Shown here piece by piece: positions 63,080-64,000 of a DNA stretch of 64,000 nucleotides. The position numbers and the translations under genes were made by a program. The DNA is taken from positions 3,869,001-3,933,000 of the forward strand of contig NC_089433.1 of NCBI RefSeq assembly GCF_026210795.1. The letters run 5' to 3'. Origin of the DNA: Rhizophagus irregularis (Eukaryota; Glomeromycota; Glomeromycetes; Glomerales; Glomeraceae). The notes beneath the pieces are model-generated. The model searched no databases. It saw only the letters and a program-made list of their open reading frames with translations, and was not told the origin of the DNA. The first letter of the stretch is position 1. Every line of letters starts with the position of its first letter.

Positions 63080-64000
63080 CTAAACCATAATTTTAAATAC
63101 TTCATAATCTTCTATAGTAAATTGATATTTAGTATCTCTTATCTGTTTTCCATAATAACATTTTTCACAATAATTATAATTATAATTTTGAAATTCACCA
63201 TTACGAGAATATATAACAATATCTTGACCAAAACATGGACCGCGATAAACACCATGATTCAATGCACATTCTGCATTTACTATATTACTAATAATTAAAC
63301 TATTAATATCATTTCCTTTGAAAGAAAAAATAAAACTATGTTTAGTTAGACCCCAACTACCAGAAGATTTCCATACCAAAGGGTTATAACCACCAATTAT
63401 TTCATCTTTTCCTTTTACTTTAATAAAAGTAATAGTTTCATATTTATTATCACATAATGTATGAAATTTTTTAGGAGTAAATCCATTTCGGCTTCCACTT
63501 AACAATAATCGAAACTTTAAATGAGCAGAATCAATATCCATATCATCAATATGATTCAAAATAGTTGTAATAATTCCTAAATTATAAACAATATTTGAAT
63601 CAATATTTCCATCAATTGTAAAATTCTTTGGAATTATAGTACCAACGATCGGCTTACTATTAGAGACCAAATGAGAATTTAATAATTCTTCATAAAGTCG
63701 AAGTTTTAAGAGTTTTTCATAAGGACGAACTAATTGAAAATCTTTAGGTGATGAATTAAAGAAATTAATAAAAGGTAGACAATTTTTTAAAGTATTTTTC
63801 ATTGTTTTGAAATCATCATTTGACCAAGTATTAGGATCTGAAAAAATTTTGGGATTTTGAGCAAGACCCCATTTTAATACACGTTCCCAAACTTTAACTT
63901 CTTTCATTTGTAAATCATCTCTTTGAATGACTTGAACTAAAGTTTTTTCAGGAAGTAAAGTGACATCAAGCGATTTAAATATTTTCTCTGGAGATTTTAA
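63080..64000 (-). CDS. BTB-BACK-TLDc protein, C-terminal 306 aa (5' end outside window)
   Basis: The open frame enters from the right edge as SPEKIFKSLD, followed by QRDDLQMKEVKVWERVLKWG, which aligns with residues 208 onward of the BTB-TLD protein at 50682-52171. The TLDc domain shows LLLSGSRNGFTPKKFHTLC and KDEIIGGYNPLVWKSSGSWG and ends DYEVFKIMV. The BTB domain and probably one intron lie beyond the window. The two genes point toward each other, with the kinase gene between them. They are diverged paralogues, not a recent copy. Confidence 0.9.
   Translation of the reverse strand, partial: LKSPEKIFKSLDVTLLPEKTLVQVIQRDDLQMKEVKVWERVLKWGLAQNPKIFSDPNTWSNDDFKTMKNTLKNCLPFINFFNSSPKDFQLVRPYEKLLKLRLYEELLNSHLVSNSKPIVGTIIPKNFTIDGNIDSNIVYNLGIITTILNHIDDMDIDSAHLKFRLLLSGSRNGFTPKKFHTLCDNKYETITFIKVKGKDEIIGGYNPLVWKSSGSWGLTKHSFIFSFKGNDINSLIISNIVNAECALNHGVYRGPCFGQDIVIYSRNGEFQNYNYNYCEKCYYGKQIRDTKYQFTIEDYEVFKIMV

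Overview
The window looks like nuclear DNA of an arbuscular mycorrhizal fungus of the Rhizophagus type. This is an inference from very high A+T, many short AT-rich GT-AG introns, fungal housekeeping genes (hamartin, Zn2Cys6 factor, IPP isomerase, Gle1, OPT transporter, ELO elongase), and the BTB-TLD and zinc-ribbon protein-kinase families that are expanded in those fungi. No search could be run, so the species is not proven. I rebuilt the multi-exon genes by hand from splice sites and reading phase.

Layout. 1-8.3 kb: a degenerate AT-rich tandem array, a 1.1-kb foldback hAT-like element, and an inverted duplication carrying two KH-domain genes, one intact and one frameshifted. 8.3-14 kb: gene-poor, with decayed coding fragments. 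14-20.7 kb: Tsc1/hamartin (13 exons, odd repetitive C-terminus) and a Zn2Cys6 transcription factor, both on the minus strand. 20.7-33.7 kb: mostly non-coding, with one compact RBR ubiquitin ligase, microsatellites and several small inverted-repeat elements. 33.7-43.4 kb: a dense housekeeping block with isopentenyl-diphosphate isomerase (+), Gle1 (-), an 18-exon OPT transporter (+) and an ELO elongase (-). Gle1 and OPT are divergent; IPP isomerase/Gle1 and OPT/ELO are convergent. 43.4-50.6 kb: gene-poor, with a scrambled kinase relic and an orphan integrase fragment. 50.6-64 kb: BTB-TLD gene, a large kinase gene, hAT remnants and a second BTB-TLD gene cut by the window end.

The most striking feature is the minus-strand gene at 54731-59358. 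Eight phase-0 exons encode about 1345 residues. Seven tandem exons each carry a zinc ribbon and the strands of a kinase N-lobe. The first six N-lobes have degenerate glycine loops and no C-lobe; only the seventh continues into a complete catalytic domain. The array looks like unequal exchange that fused the kinase hinge to the zinc ribbon, followed by stepwise exon-plus-intron amplification.

A second theme is hAT-type non-autonomous elements. Four insertions (1312-2421, 27976-28032, 33017-33280, 61792-62494) have different terminal inverted repeats, each beginning TAG/CAG-like and flanked by perfect 8-bp duplications. One is only 57 bp long.
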